Origin: Kryptolebias marmoratus
Lineage: Eukaryota; Chordata; Actinopteri; Cyprinodontiformes; Rivulidae
Assembly: GCF_001649575.2 (NCBI RefSeq)
Contig: NC_051431.1
Span: forward strand, 13,175,868-13,239,867
DNA: 64,000 nt
Direction of reading: 5' to 3'
The notes below the pieces were generated by a model. The model ran no database searches and was not told the DNA's origin. It was given only the letters and a program-made list of their open reading frames with translations. Both the position numbers and the translations under genes were made by a program. Shown here one piece after another: positions 46,701-56,188 of this stretch (within the stretch, counting starts at the first letter, position 1; each line of letters opens with the position of its first letter).

Positions 46701-47051
46701 GTCTAATTACAAAGAGATATGGGCAAAATGTTTTGTGTATCAGTGTGTTTGTGTGCGTTTTTACTTTCCTACCTCTAAGTAGACCACCCAGGGCATAACC
46801 AGTGTAGCCACCAGAAGGTCAGCAACAGCCAAGCTGACAATCAGGTAGTTGGTGGTTGTCTGCAGGGCCTTTTCTCTGGACACAGCCATGCACACCAGCA
46901 CGTTGCCAAAGACAATGACAAAGATGAGCAGAGTAAGAAGCATGGCATAGTAGTTGTACGGGAGCCTCTGTTCCTGTTCCGTTTCGTTGAAGCTCCATGT
47001 TCCGTTTTCAAAGAAACTGTCATTGTAGGCATACTGGGAAAAGACATCCAT
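28583..47051 (-). CDS. drd2: D2 dopamine receptor (seven coding exons, 467 aa)
   Basis: Class A GPCR of the plasma membrane; the family couples to Gi/o and lowers cAMP on dopamine binding. Joining 47051-46773, 38271-38162, 33826-33690, 31931-31723, 30859-30773, 29623-29239 and 28779-28583 gives 1404 nt. N-glycosylation sequons lie at Asn10, Asn16 and Asn22. Seven TM segments: about 34-59, 69-92, 105-128, 150-172, 187-213, 394-418 and 430-452. Key residues: Asp78 (2.50), Asp112 (3.32, amine-binding), DRY 129-131, disulfide Cys105-Cys183, Ser194/195/198 (TM5 catechol serines), CWLPFF 408-413, NPIIY 446-450, terminal Cys467 (the palmitoylation site of D2 receptors). Intracellular loop 3 is long (about 214-393), the D2-type feature. 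Human D2L has 443 residues; the extra length is in loop 3. Teleosts have several drd2 paralogues; adjacency to ankk1 suggests the orthologous-position copy (drd2a-like), which is inference. It is convergent with ankk1. Confidence 0.97.
28780..29238 (-). other. drd2 intron (coding exons 6-7)
   Basis: 459 nt, GT-AG, nothing else recognised. Confidence 0.7.
29239..29623 (-). CDS. drd2: drd2 coding exon 6 (intracellular loop 3, TM6 start)
   Basis: Encodes residues 275-402 plus one base. It begins [18 protein letters not shown] and ends [11 protein letters not shown], with a Gln-, Pro- and Ser-rich, charged middle (about 293-360) typical of fish D2 loop 3. Acceptor TTTGTTCAG, donor CTTG|GTATG. 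Loop 3 of D2 receptors carries Gi/arrestin and kinase sites; none is assigned here. Confidence 0.96.
29624..30772 (-). other. drd2 intron (coding exons 5-6)
   Basis: 1149 nt. About 30241-30292, read on the minus strand (GGTTCTCAAGTATCACTGG, GGTGGTACTCAG), resembles the left end of the hAT relic at 44877. Nothing else is recognised. Confidence 0.5.
30773..30859 (-). CDS. drd2: drd2 cassette exon (87 nt, D2L-specific equivalent)
   Basis: Encodes residues 246-274, 29 codons in phase 0-0, starting [19 protein letters not shown] and ending VNKKKV. It corresponds in position, length and sequence to mammalian exon 6, whose skipping converts D2L to D2S. Skipping here would keep the frame. Acceptor ATTTCAG, donor GTG|GTGTGT, which is weak and may favour alternative use. 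Confidence 0.93.
30860..31722 (-). other. drd2 intron (coding exons 4-5)
   Basis: 863 nt; no repeat or exon recognised. Confidence 0.6.
31723..31931 (-). CDS. drd2: drd2 coding exon 4 (extracellular loop 2, TM5)
   Basis: Encodes residues 176-245. It holds Cys183, TM5 with Ser194, Ser195 and Ser198, and the basic start of loop 3 ([10 protein letters not shown]). Acceptor CTCCACAG, donor AAG|GTTAGC. Confidence 0.96.
31932..33689 (-). other. drd2 intron (coding exons 3-4) with Tc1 relic
   Basis: 1758 nt; the middle, about 32440-33080, is a Tc1-like transposase relic listed separately. Confidence 0.6.
32440..33080 (+). pseudogene. Tc1/mariner-type transposase 3' half, decayed
   Basis: Characteristic fish Tc1 words run in order: GTGTGGAGGGGGGATGATTT, GCCACCTGACCTGGACACC, GTCAACCATGACCGTCTCTG, AAGCTTAGCCAAAATTAGG, CAAAGTCCAGACCTCAGCC, GAAAGACTGATAAAG, TTATTGCTGCTCAGGAGGTT, ending TTTGTTTAATAAATAATGAC. 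These cover the DDE C-terminal half. The frame is broken early (CAC TGA near 32595 and others). The 5' half and left terminal repeat are not found. It is antisense in a drd2 intron. Confidence 0.8.
33690..33826 (-). CDS. drd2: drd2 coding exon 3 (loop 2, TM4)
   Basis: Encodes residues 130-175 with split codons at each end, starting at the Tyr of DRY and ending FGLNNT. Acceptor CTTACAG, donor ACAG|GTAAGAG. Confidence 0.96.
33827..38161 (-). other. drd2 intron (coding exons 2-3)
   Basis: 4335 nt. Holds the hAT MITE at 36584-36783. ORFs near 35586-36029 and 37050-37427 have no recognisable domain and are not called. Confidence 0.5.
36584..36783. mobile_element. hAT-superfamily MITE, older copy
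   Basis: A 200-bp palindromic element. It starts TAGTGATGG and, read inverted from the right, CAGTGACTG. Inner arms AGGATCCTAGTCATTTGGCT and AGGATCCAGATCATTTGGCT match over about 30 nt. Flanks CTTAGGAC (36576-36583) and CTTAAGAT (36784-36791) agree at six of eight positions, as expected of an aged 8-bp duplication. Confidence 0.7.
38162..38271 (-). CDS. drd2: drd2 coding exon 2 (TM3)
   Basis: Encodes residues 94-129 plus two bases of Arg130: [18 protein letters not shown], Asp112, then [16 protein letters not shown]. Acceptor CTCTCTAG, donor ATCG|GTGAGT. At 110 nt it has no start codon of its own and was found by homology and phase. Confidence 0.96.
38580..38885 (+). mobile_element. Possible Helitron-like repeat, 3'-truncated copy
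   Basis: TGTCTGTCTGTCTTGCAAAA, then CTCATGGACCACTGAACAGA, TTTCAGAAAGTAATCACTG, TACATCTACAATTGATACAC and TTCAGTCAATTTTACAGAA follow the family order; the palindrome end is missing. Confidence 0.55.
40205..40320 (+). mobile_element. GGAAAGGTTAT MITE-like family fragment
   Basis: CTTTGGAAAGGTTATGGACA, then ATTAATATTTTACCTGTTGT, matching the left-end consensus. Confidence 0.5.
43270..43333 (+). mobile_element. Possible Helitron-like repeat, 3' end only
   Basis: GCACCGGGTGATATG, imperfect hairpin GATTTCTTCAAGGAATT, then CTAG (43330-43333) followed by T. Confidence 0.45.
44755..44876 (+). mobile_element. SINE/L2-tail remnant, left part
   Basis: CCAAGTGTCCTTGGGTAAAT, GTGAGTGTATGGGAATC, AAAGTGCTTTGAGAGGTTAA, TGAGACTAGAAAAGAGCTAC follow the common fish SINE end (AAGCGCTTTGAGTGG then AAAAGCGCTATATAAATG). 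The rest of the tail lies at 45406-45440, after the hAT insertion. Confidence 0.6.
44877..45405 (+). mobile_element. hAT relic retaining transposase N-terminus, nested in a SINE tail
   Basis: A 529-bp element. Left end TAATGGTTCTCAAACTG; right end read inverted CAGTAGTTCTCAAAGTTTTT. Fish hAT elements begin CAGTGGTTCTCAAACT. An open frame at 45053-45322 ends with a [18 protein letters not shown] stretch, like the KKRKY-(D/E)-x-(D/S)YLxxGF block near the N-terminus of ZBED/hAT transposase-like proteins. The catalytic core is absent. Flanks TACTATAC and AGTTATAT are both readable as decayed copies of AGCTATAT, the tail of the host SINE. Confidence 0.65.
45406..45440 (+). mobile_element. SINE/L2-tail remnant, right part
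   Basis: TTATATAAATGTAGTTAATTT and the following ACTATTTA match the end of the common tail (TATATAAATGCAGTCCATTT). Confidence 0.5.
45469..45493. repeat. TTTG tetranucleotide repeat
   Basis: About six TTTG units. Confidence 0.85.
46773..47051 (-). CDS. drd2: drd2 coding exon 1 (start, N-terminus, TM1-TM2)
   Basis: Encodes residues 1-93, from ATG (47051-47049) to YLE. The start MDVF matches the usual fish D2 N-terminus. An acceptor (TCTTGCAG) precedes 47083, so 47052-47083 is 5' UTR and the exon is 47083-46773. This mirrors mammalian exon 2, with a noncoding exon far upstream. Donor GAG|GTAGGA. Confidence 0.96.
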
Positions 47052-47083
47052 TAGCTGTGAGTGATGGAGGCCAAGATGGGGCC

Positions 47084-49589
47084 CTGCAAGACAGAAGGTA
47101 CCGTTTAATTGTTTTTGTATTCATTGAAAAGGTTACACACAGTGAAAAAGAAATTACTGTCACAGGATATTACATTGAGATCATCTATAATCCTTCAGTA
47201 ATTGCTGACCAGAAACTGTTTTCAGTTGATCTCTCAAACTCGGCAGAGCCAAATAATAGGTTTGGTCTTTATTTCAAATTGCAGCGGAGATAGAAATCAA
47301 ATCATTGGTGTGTTCAGTGAACTTAAAGGGGAAAAAATAGAACATCAACAGATTAGGTTTCTTCCAAAAAAAGCTTGAATTAAAAACTGAACAAAAGGAG
47401 AAAATATTTCAGCTGTTTCATCAATGTGATTAGGAATATCTACTTATATCTTTCTGTGAATGCTGTGATTTCAAATTTGCTTCATACACTCTCTGTTACA
47501 ATTTGAGTCTGTATCTTTGTTGTACTGTCTGGTTTTCTTGTGTTTTCTTAAAGAAGGGATGTCTTTGTGGTTGTACCACAGAACCTTTTTAGTGGAAGTG
47601 GCTACTGTATGATTCCCTGTTTATTCTTAGCATATTGCTAAGCATATTTTTGTTTTTCATCAAAATTCATGAACTCGGTTTTTAGTTAAAATTTCCACAA
47701 CCTGCCTGCCTGCTGCCTCCTCTTGTCTGCATTTGGGTCTTCTTCCAATCATGTGAGACGTTTGTGTTTATCACTCAGTTGTGTACAGAAAATAAATTAT
47801 GTTTTGGACGAACATGCTTTCTGAAATATCTTACAAATAAATAGTTTTTACTTATCATTTCCCTTTAAAGAAATAGAAAAAAATGAGCCAATGTTTGGTC
47901 CAGTCATTTGTTCAGTTTAAATCAACACACCTTGATAAGTTTTCTTGCTCCAGTAGGTTATAGGTTTAGCTTGCCTCATATTTGTCTCTTTATGTAACAC
48001 CCAGCTAACTGCATTGTTTGAAACTCGGGGTCTGTGGGTGGTAAACCATCTCCTGCAGGTTTTTCTTGTCACTGCATATTTGGTGTTGTGATGCTAAATG
48101 AATGAAATTAGAGCTGATCAGATGCCTCCTTGGTTAGGTTGGAGGGTGGGCTCATTACTGTTATCCTCGAGGCATTTGCTTTTTTGTGACAAGGCAAGGT
48201 GCATGGTTTTGATGGAGGGGGCATCTCTTCATGAATGCAAAAGACACAAGGTTTCCCAGCAGAGCAGATCATTTTAATGACATAATCAATATTTTTTGCG
48301 TTTCCTTGTCACAGTTTAAACATTGAGGTCGATTGGTTTACATTGACTGACTGCTCATGTTACATCAGTCTCTGTCTAGAGGTTGTTTTTTTGCTCACTA
48401 AATATTTCAACAATAATCAGCAACTAACCTTCAATTTTTGTTTTCTTCTAACAAAAAACAAAAGAAAACAAATACCATGAAGCCATGATCATTTTTGCAG
48501 CATTGTCACATAAATAAAACTCTGAAATGAGCCATTGTAAAAATGGCTTCAGTCTCAGTAAATTAAAAAATCTAATTAATAACAGTACAAAAAATATTCC
48601 CAAAGTCATGTGTGATATAAAAATCATAATGCACTGTTTTTCGTTGACAAGAAAACTACTTACCTACCTACTGCAAAAAGACAACAAATTAGCCAAACTG
48701 TTTTTTTTGTTTTGCCAAAATGATGACTCCAACCATGCATACAACATTTCAAATTCATCTGAGCAGAATAAAAATATGACTTTGTGCTCAGGAATTGTAT
48801 CAGAAACCAGCCACCGTGAACCATCGTGTGTCATCACGGCAGGCCTGACAATAACCCCATGACAATCAGTCCTGACAGTTGTCTGATTTTATGTTTCCCT
48901 GCAACAGATTTACTGAGCTTTTCATATAAATAAAACTGCATTATGCCTAGCATACTGTGTGGGTAATATCCCAGATGGTTATGTGTTGTATAAAAAGTCA
49001 GTTTACCTTGATGTTTGCTTTGCCTCATTTCTTTGTTTGATCATAGTATAGTACTATTGTGTTATTACGTTTACATTTGTAATGCAATGCGTGTCATCTT
49101 TGAAAATGTAACAAAGCTCTTTTACATTCTTTGAAAAAAAAAAAAATCACAAACGCATGTAGTTCCCTCATCTCTGTTCAGTTGAATGTTTATGTCATTC
49201 CCTGATTTTCTCTCTGTTCTTTATTTGTACTAAACAGACGTTTAATCTGACACTTCTGCATACTTTAATTTTCTTCAACCCATCAGCTGCATTAAAGTCT
49301 TTTTCTCTTTGTTTGATTTAGGTCATGATTGTTTTCTGTCAGTGCAATCCTTGTGATTAGCTAAAATACACACTGCAAAACCTAAGATGACAAGTGTTTG
49401 AAAAAAAACTTTGGTTTAATAATGTATTTGAGACACTCGCTAATTAAAGTTTAGGAATGCCTACACAGGGTAGACATTTTAGATTTTGAATCAGTAATGC
49501 AAAAACCATAAGAACATTTTATATAATTTATATATATCCTGTTTTGTGAAGGGGTGTTGCAGATGCATGGGGTGTAAAAGTTGCAAAAC
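47084..49589 (-). other. Presumed drd2 intron 1, proximal part
   Basis: AT-rich, no exon or transposon recognised. No noncoding exon 1 could be identified anywhere from 47084 to the window end; mammalian DRD2 intron 1 is tens of kb long. Confidence 0.5.
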
Positions 49590-50280
49590 CGTCTGGTTCT
49601 AGTATAACCAAATCAAGAACTCTGTTCAAATATTTGGCACAAAGTCAAGCCTTTTCTAGGATCAGGTTGGACTCTGCCAGGGCTACTCCTCGTCTTTGAT
49701 CCTGTTTGAAGTGTTCATAGTTTGTAGTTGGTATGAGGAGAGTGTCTGGTTTGGAAACCTCAGGGTTTCATCTCTGCTGTTTGTGGATGATGTTTTCTGT
49801 TGATGTCTTCAAGCCATTACCTTCAGCTTGCACTGGAGTGGTTCAAACCTGAGTGTGAAGTGGTCGTAATGAGAGTCAGCTCATTTAAGGCTGAAGGTGA
49901 AGATTTTCCTTTTGGTTGGGGGTGATTTTCTGCCTCAAGCAGAGGGGTTCAACTATTTTGATGTCTTATTAACAAGTGATGATGGAGCAAGGCAATAGCC
50001 GATGGATTAGGGCTTCAATGACAGTAATGAGGGCATTGCTCCAATCTGTCACGGTAAAGAAAGAGCTGAGCCAAAAGGCAGCACTATTGATGTACTGATC
50101 TGTCTATGGTCCATCTTTCAACAATGGGTATGAAATCATGACCAAAAGAACAAATCTGGGATGAAATGAGCTGCCACTGTTAGGTGGCCATGCTCAGCCT
50201 TGGAGATAAGGTGAGAGGAGCTTCATCATTCAATGGGAGCTCAGAGTAGAACTGCTGCTCCTCTGTATCAAAATGAGTTG
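49590..50280 (+). pseudogene. CR1/L2-like LINE reverse transcriptase fragment, decayed
   Basis: It follows the fish LINE pol order: GTATAACCAAATCAAG, GTTGGACTCTGCCAGGGCTA, GTGTCTGGTTTGGAAACCTC, GATGATGTT at the FADD position, TGAGTGTGAAGTGGTCGTAA, GTAAAGAAAGAGCTGAGCC, and AGAGTAGAACTGCTGCTCCT. Stops and indels break all frames (e.g. FADD degraded). The clade is assigned by recognition, not alignment. Confidence 0.7.
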
Positions 50281-53200
50281 ATAGGAATTAATTTCTTTAT
50301 ATAAAATGTATGTCTGAATGTAACTGTTTGTGATGTTGTTCCTGATTGAATTATGGAATACAGCATAGTTTGGTTGTTCACTTGTTCACTTGAATACCAG
50401 TTGTAGTTTTAATGTTATGTAATATTTTTGTTGTATGTTTTGCTGCATTCCTGGCCAGGTTTCTCTCAAAAATATATATTTTAATCTCAATGAAAATACA
50501 AACGAATAAATAAAGGATATATCAGTATATGAATGACTGCAGTATTTGAACTGCCTATATGATAGTTTTAAGATGTTTTTAAAGATGCCTTAAAACTAAT
50601 TTCTTGTGTTTAATAAAAAAAAGTGAGCTGACCTAAGCTGCAATGCTATTAACCACTGATTTTAAAAGGGCACATTTCTATGGATTCTTGTGTGACCTTT
50701 GCAGCCTTTTTGTGAGCAGCTTTTACTTTTATTTTGGGAATTTTCAAAATGCTTGTTGACCAGGTCACTGCAAAGGACAGGCAACTCTTAATACAGTCTG
50801 ATACAGTTAATCCACAGTACATTAAATGTCACAGCCCTGAAGCGTCCAAAAAAGGTCTAGCTAGAGTTTTAATAGGATGAATCAACCAATGTTCCTATTT
50901 TTAACTTTTTTTAGCCCAGTAGTTTTCCTAATTACAATAACAGGAAAATAATCATAATATGGCAAAGAAAGGCTCAGAGCAGAGCTAGAAAACAGAGGGA
51001 ATCCGGTGATATGTAATAAATAAAAGCAGACAACCTTGGAGGAAGGAAAACATGTTCCGGTTAGGAATGCTCTGGGCTCACCAGTCTACATGTGTGCCCT
51101 GCAGATGCCTTGCATTGTCTAATCGTATTTGTTCGCCTCCTCTTCTTCCTTAGTTGCAATATTTCCAATGCTGCTGACCTGATGGTTAGTTTTTGCTTCT
51201 AAACAAAAATCTCCCATCTTTACCTGATGCCATGAGTACCTCACCCTATTGAAATTTTGTGTTTTGGGACATGTATCTCGTTGGTCACGTAACTCAAAGG
51301 TCAGGGCAAGTGACCAAAAACAAAGTGAATGTCTTTGCACACAAAGATGCCTCAACAGACCTGTCAACTGATAAGAAATTAACTGATTTTGTCAGTGGCA
51401 GTCACGTAGCTGTAGTACTTATATTGTTCTTATTAGGGTTTTAGACATTACTGGAGAACTGAAAATCCTTACACTTTTTGTGTTCATAATTAAAATTCTT
51501 TCAAGCGTTGCACAGGTCAAGCATATAAACTGCATAAAAAAAGTTTGACTCTATTTTCCCCAATTCATGTTTTTCTAGCCTCACTAAAGTCACATTTACA
51601 AACTGACATGTGTTCATGCCTTCCGTTCTTTTCTCACACAGACTGTGGAACTAAATCAGGGTTATGTGGGGTTAATTGTTTTGCCAAAAGTCACTTTGAC
51701 ATATGGCCTGACTTCTGAATTGTGAATCAAAATTTAACTCAGCTACAGCTTCTACAATCAACCAAGATTTAAATAAGACATTTATCGAATAGCTTTTATG
51801 TTTGTTTGTCTCATTTGGTAAAAGTCAGTCAGATTCTCAGTACCAAAATTCAAAGCACCGGCAACAAGACAGAAAGGCAGAAGGTGTGTGTGTGTGCATG
51901 GGTATGTTTGAGCAGATGCTCTCCTATTTTTTTTTTTACTTAAAAACATGTTATCACTCCCAGCAATAAGACAAAAACATGTAGTGTTTATGGATTTTAA
52001 TTTTACTTTCTTAGTTACAAACTAAAAAATAATAATAATATATAAAGGTGCCACTACTTTCGACATCCCCTCCTGCAGCTTAGCCTTTGCCTTTCAACCC
52101 AGCTAGCTTTCAGTTATGGAGATGATTATAAAAAAACAAAGTATTTTTCTAAGTTTTGAAGCTGTGCTGCATTGTTTTCTAGCAATGAATCAAACAGAAT
52201 AAAGTAAATAAAGGTCCAAAAGTAAAAAAGATAGAAAATGTCTACAACTTATTTCATATTTAAATACCAGGGATATTTCCCAGAGTTTGCTCCCCCATTT
52301 TATTACATAATCATGCCATATACTTTGATCACTATCAATTTACACAAAATCTTTGTTTAATAATTTGTCATGCAAGGATGAGAGCAATATGCATTTCTTC
52401 AAGATATGCTAGTTAAACCAAAGAGAAGATTCTGGTGTTTAAAGACAAAGCAACTCTAAAAGGACCTGATGGCAACCAAAAGGTTGTCTTAAACCAGTGT
52501 TGTTTAACTGTGTTGCTTTGGGTGAGGTTGCAGCATTCATAGTTGTTTATCCTTTCATGTTTTTGGATGCAGCTCTTAGGAGAAGAAAATGAAAAGCTTC
52601 AGAGCCTGGAGTGAACAGTGAAAATGACACAGTCAGTTGTTAAACGGTTTTACTCGTTGCAAACATATTTCCAAGAACATGTTGAGACAATCCTCTTGAC
52701 AATCACCAAGCTAAGTGCTCCAAAGCTGTTAAACTCAGCTATTGTCAGATTGACATTGAGCGGCAGAATACATCAGTCACAGCCACAGGTTTGAGCAAAG
52801 TACTAAATGATGGTTTCAGTCTGAAAATCAGGCTTCTGCTGCAGGATTTTTCAAACCATAATCAAAATACAATAATGAATAAGTCTAGGTATTAAAATAG
52901 GAAGGAAATTATTTTTTATTGTAGCACATTCAATGCTAAACATAGATATGGTTCAGTTCTAAAGATTTTGAGCAAGAAAAGGTATGAAATAAGCCGAGAT
53001 TCCACTGAGTGAAGCATACCACACATACTGTCATGCACAGTATGAATTTCATTGACTATATGAACAAAATCTATCTAAATATGATTTTTTTTGTTGTTCT
53101 TTTCTTCAACCCTACTAATTCACTATACTGCTTGTTGTTTAAAGTCAGCTGACGGTTTGATAGAAAATACAGTAATTACTCATGATACATTGTACTAATC

Positions 53201-53443
53201 ATATAATAGTTGTCAGGGTTTCAAATGAATTTCTACTCTCCCAGAGCAAAAATGAATCTGATAATTCTCTGCAAAAGCTTCACTGTTGATCAGTTCCAAT
53301 TTTAAGTGTTTTTCAAAACACACCTTTCAGTCTATTCTTTCTGTCATAACCACTTTGTGACTTTCCAGCAAAGAAAATGAGGGTTTTAAAAACAAAGGTT
53401 CCAGCTAACAATGTCAAACCCATTATTCCTAAAAGCCACCCTT
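50281..53443. other. Presumed drd2 intron 1 stretch
   Basis: No exon supported. About 52370-52412 is a 3' end of the possible Helitron-like family (CAATATGCATTTCTTCAAGA then TATGCTAG). Otherwise plain AT-rich sequence. Confidence 0.45.
52370..52412 (+). mobile_element. Possible Helitron-like repeat, 3' end only
   Basis: TGCATTTCTTCAAGATATG hairpin relic followed by CTAG (52409-52412) and T. Confidence 0.35.
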
Positions 53444-53962
53444 CCATCCATCTTCTACCACTTATCCGTGGTCAGATCACAGAAGCAACAGGTCCAAAAG
53501 GGAAATCCAGACATCCCTTTCCCCACTGACTCTCTCCAGCTCCTCCTGGGGGATCCCAAGGTGTTCCAAGGCCAGAGAGGATACATAATCCCTACAGCAA
53601 ATTCTGGGTCTGCCTCTAAGTCTCTTCCTAGTAGGACATGCCAAAAAACCCTTCAAAGGGAGGCATCCTAATCAGATGCCTGAACCACCTCAACTGACTC
53701 CTTTTAATGCAAAGGAGAAGCGTTTCTACTCCAAGCTCTCCTTGGATGACGGAACTCCTCATCTGATCTCTAAGGCTAAGCCAGGCAAACCCTACAAATG
53801 AAGTTAATTTCAGCCCCTTGAATCTGGGATCTTGTTTTTTTGGTCATGATCCAAATTTCATGACCATAGGTGAGGGTTGGAACATTGATGAACCAGTAAA
53901 TCGAGAGTTTTGCCTTTCTACTCAACGCTTTCTTTACCATGACTGATCAGAGGAATGCCTTC
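53444..53962 (-). pseudogene. CR1/L2-like LINE 3' segment
   Basis: On the minus strand it runs from ATGGTAAAGAAAGCGTTGAG (VVKKEL region) through AACCCTCACCTATGGTCATG, TTAGCCTTAGAGATCAGATG and GTCAGTTGAGGTGG to the typical end CCACGGATAAGTGGTAGAAG then ATGGATGG. The ATGGATGG end at 53444-53451 marks the LINE 3' terminus. Frames are broken. Confidence 0.8.
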
Positions 53963-54082
53963 ATTATGGTTCTAAAATGAGGGTGACCATGGTTCTTAAA
54001 GTCATTATGGTGTTTATTTTTCTGAGTGGCCAGAAGGTGAGGGTGCCCAGAAGCACTGCCGCTTCTGTGATTGCTTTTGAGG

Positions 54083-54425
54083 GCTACCTGGTCTCTGTAT
54101 AACAAAAGCAGGAACTTGTGTCCACATTCTTGGCACAAAGTTATGCTCATTTTTGGTGTGGGTTGGACAGGGCTGTCCCGTGTCCCCTATCCTGCTTGTG
54201 GTGTTCATGGACAGGATTTCAAGGCAGTCATAGAGAGAAGTGTGTCTGGTTTGGGAACCTCACAGTCTTGTCTTTGCTTTTTGCAGATGATGTGGTTCTG
54301 CTGGCATCTTCAGGCCAAGACATTCAGCATGGACTGGGACGGTTCACAGCTGAGTGTGAAGCAGCTGAGAAGAGAGTCAGCTCCTCTAAGTCCAAGGTCA
54401 TGGCCATTATGGTGTTTAATCTTCC
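54083..54425 (+). pseudogene. CR1/L2-like LINE reverse transcriptase segment, inverted to its neighbour
   Basis: Starts GGGCTACCTGGTCTCTGTAT; encodes LLFADDVVLLASSGQDIQHG and RFTAECEAAEKRVSSSKSK, an RT palm with the catalytic FADD motif intact. It stops just before the portion where the minus-strand segment at 53444-53962 begins, so the two together cover one contiguous stretch of pol in opposite orientation. Confidence 0.8.
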
Positions 54426-54969
54426 GAGTTGCACTGGCAGTTGCTTTTCCCACATTTCTTTTTTTTTCCCATGTCAATTTCAGACATCTGAGTTATTACA
54501 GTACTCTGTCTTATTCTCTCAGCCCAGAAGCTGCTGCCTGTCCCGTAAAGCATAAATGGTGATAACAGTAAATAAACTGTTGGTAAGAAAACTCTCACAC
54601 ATGAGCATAAAATGGCCAGGGTACATCTAGCAGCTTTAGCTCCACTGATAGAAAGTGAAATAGCCCAGAGGTGCTCTTCATGTTCTATTGAAGAAACCCA
54701 ACAGCCTGAAAAATAAACTAAATGTGAAAGCATAAAAAAAAGGAATCAAGTGGAGCATTGTTGATGAAATCATGTGAAAATTGTTGCACCAGTTGCATAA
54801 GTAATACTGGTGTGAAGTGGAAAGTGTGAATTCCTTTTAACTGCAGGATATTTTTGGTATGTTGTTTGTGTGTTGGTTATCAGTGAATATATATTTTCTG
54901 CCAAGACCAAAGTGTATTGCTGCTGTCTTTTGATCTAAAACTTTTTATAAGTAGTTTGAGCAAAAGCTG
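54426..54969. other. Presumed drd2 intron 1 stretch
   Basis: Nothing recognised. Confidence 0.4.
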
Positions 54970-55470
54970 AAAGGTTTGTTTTATAATATATAAATTTTTA
55001 CACTGTTGTCAGTTGTGCATTATATGGTTATTTCAGCAGAAACCATGTGATTTTCCTGCTGAAGATGTCTCAGGCTACACCAAACATGCCACAGTTTAGT
55101 TACTAAAGCTGGTATTTGTGAATTTAAACAACCAGAGAAATGTATGTAAATACTGTAATTATGTAATGCAAAACTATCAGCAATGCAAAGGTTTATAAAA
55201 TAGCATTTATACAAACTGCTGAGAATTTTTTGACCTTGAAGTTGTTTCAGGACTTTGGCATTACACTTTGGTCTTGGCCCTGCGCAGACCAGCTGCTGCC
55301 TCATCATTTCACTCAGAAATAATTCATATTCTCCAAACTGAGGCTGATCAAGGAGCTAATTACAACAGGTAAGATATTAGGTCTTTCTTTTCCATAGAAC
55401 CCCGATTTATTTTAAGTGAGGTTCTGTGGAAAGTAACACCTAAAATCTTACCTCGTAATCTGAACTATCA
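54970..55470 (-). mobile_element. GGAAAGGTTAT MITE-like family copy
   Basis: Inner block GCAATGCAAAGGTTTATAAA, then CTCCAAACTGAGGCTGATCA and ACAACAGGTAAGATATTAGG. The adjoining AAGTGAGGTTCTGTGGAAAG (about 55419) is the left-end consensus in the opposite sense. The outer limits are uncertain. Confidence 0.5.
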
Positions 55471-55686
55471 ATTTAAATTACATCGGCCAACATTTTTTTA
55501 ATTTGTCACAAATCGTAAAGAGTAGTGATGGCAACCTGCAATAAGTGCCAGCAATCATTGCTGTTTCCATGTGGACAAATGTAAGCAGCTAATAATTCAG
55601 AAAACAAAATGCATGTGTTTACAAAGTGTCACTGTTTTCTCACCATTTTGTAAAATTGTATTTCTCCAGATTTAAAAGGGATGGTC

Positions 55687-56188
55687 TGTCATGATTTGAG
55701 ATTTTTGTGTGTTTTTTTTTCTGCATTTATTTTCATATTTGGGATCCTTGCTTTCATGTCGGTGTATATTGTTTAGTTTTACTTCTTTGTTCTTTGTGTA
55801 GTGTATTGCTGTATTATTCTTTGTTTCCTGTGCCAATTTTCACCTGCCCTCAGCTCAGTAGTTCTCTGGTCTGCCTGCACACCCACCTCACCTGTTCCTC
55901 GTCATCTCCCAGCTGTAACTCATTTCTCACTCACCCACAGTTCCTTAAAACCATATCTTGTCACCCACTAGCTGCTGGTTCATTGTATTTAATTCTCTCT
56001 AATTCTTGTTATGTATGTCGTTCATATCACAGTTTGGTACTGCTCCTCATGTTCCCATGTAAGGTTTTGTTACTTAGTTTTGCAGCCACATCAGCCTTTT
56101 GTTTTCTTTTTCTTTTGTTAATAAATCAGTTTTATTTTTTGTACCAACATGAGTCTGCATATTGGGTTTGCTCAGCACAACATAGTCA
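55687..56188 (+). mobile_element. Solo LTR, plus orientation
   Basis: Starts TGTCATGATTTGAG and ends ATAGTCA, flanked by TGGTC and (one base off) GGTC. TTCCTTAAAACC mid-element, TTAATAAATCAG poly(A) signal near 56120, then GAGTCTGCATATTGGGTTTG, the usual end of this fish LTR type. Its long Phe/Leu/Ser-rich frame (55707-56198) is a composition effect. Confidence 0.6.

Larger units (their letters stand above)
38272..46772 (-). other. drd2 intron (coding exons 1-2), 8.5 kb
   Basis: Holds a possible Helitron-like copy (38580-38885), a MITE-like fragment (40205-40320), a Helitron-like 3' end (43270-43333), a single hAT-like terminus (CAGTGGTTCTCACACTTTT near 43353), and a SINE remnant interrupted by a hAT relic (44755-45440). 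About 42290-42540 is a plain sequence with TAATTAATGC and TAATTTAGCATTTAAT words that could be tested for conservation. Confidence 0.5.

Noticed and set aside
54118..54562. Two overlapping frames of 145 and 163 codons considered as host genes
   Set aside because: One encodes LINE reverse transcriptase (FADD); the other is its shadow.
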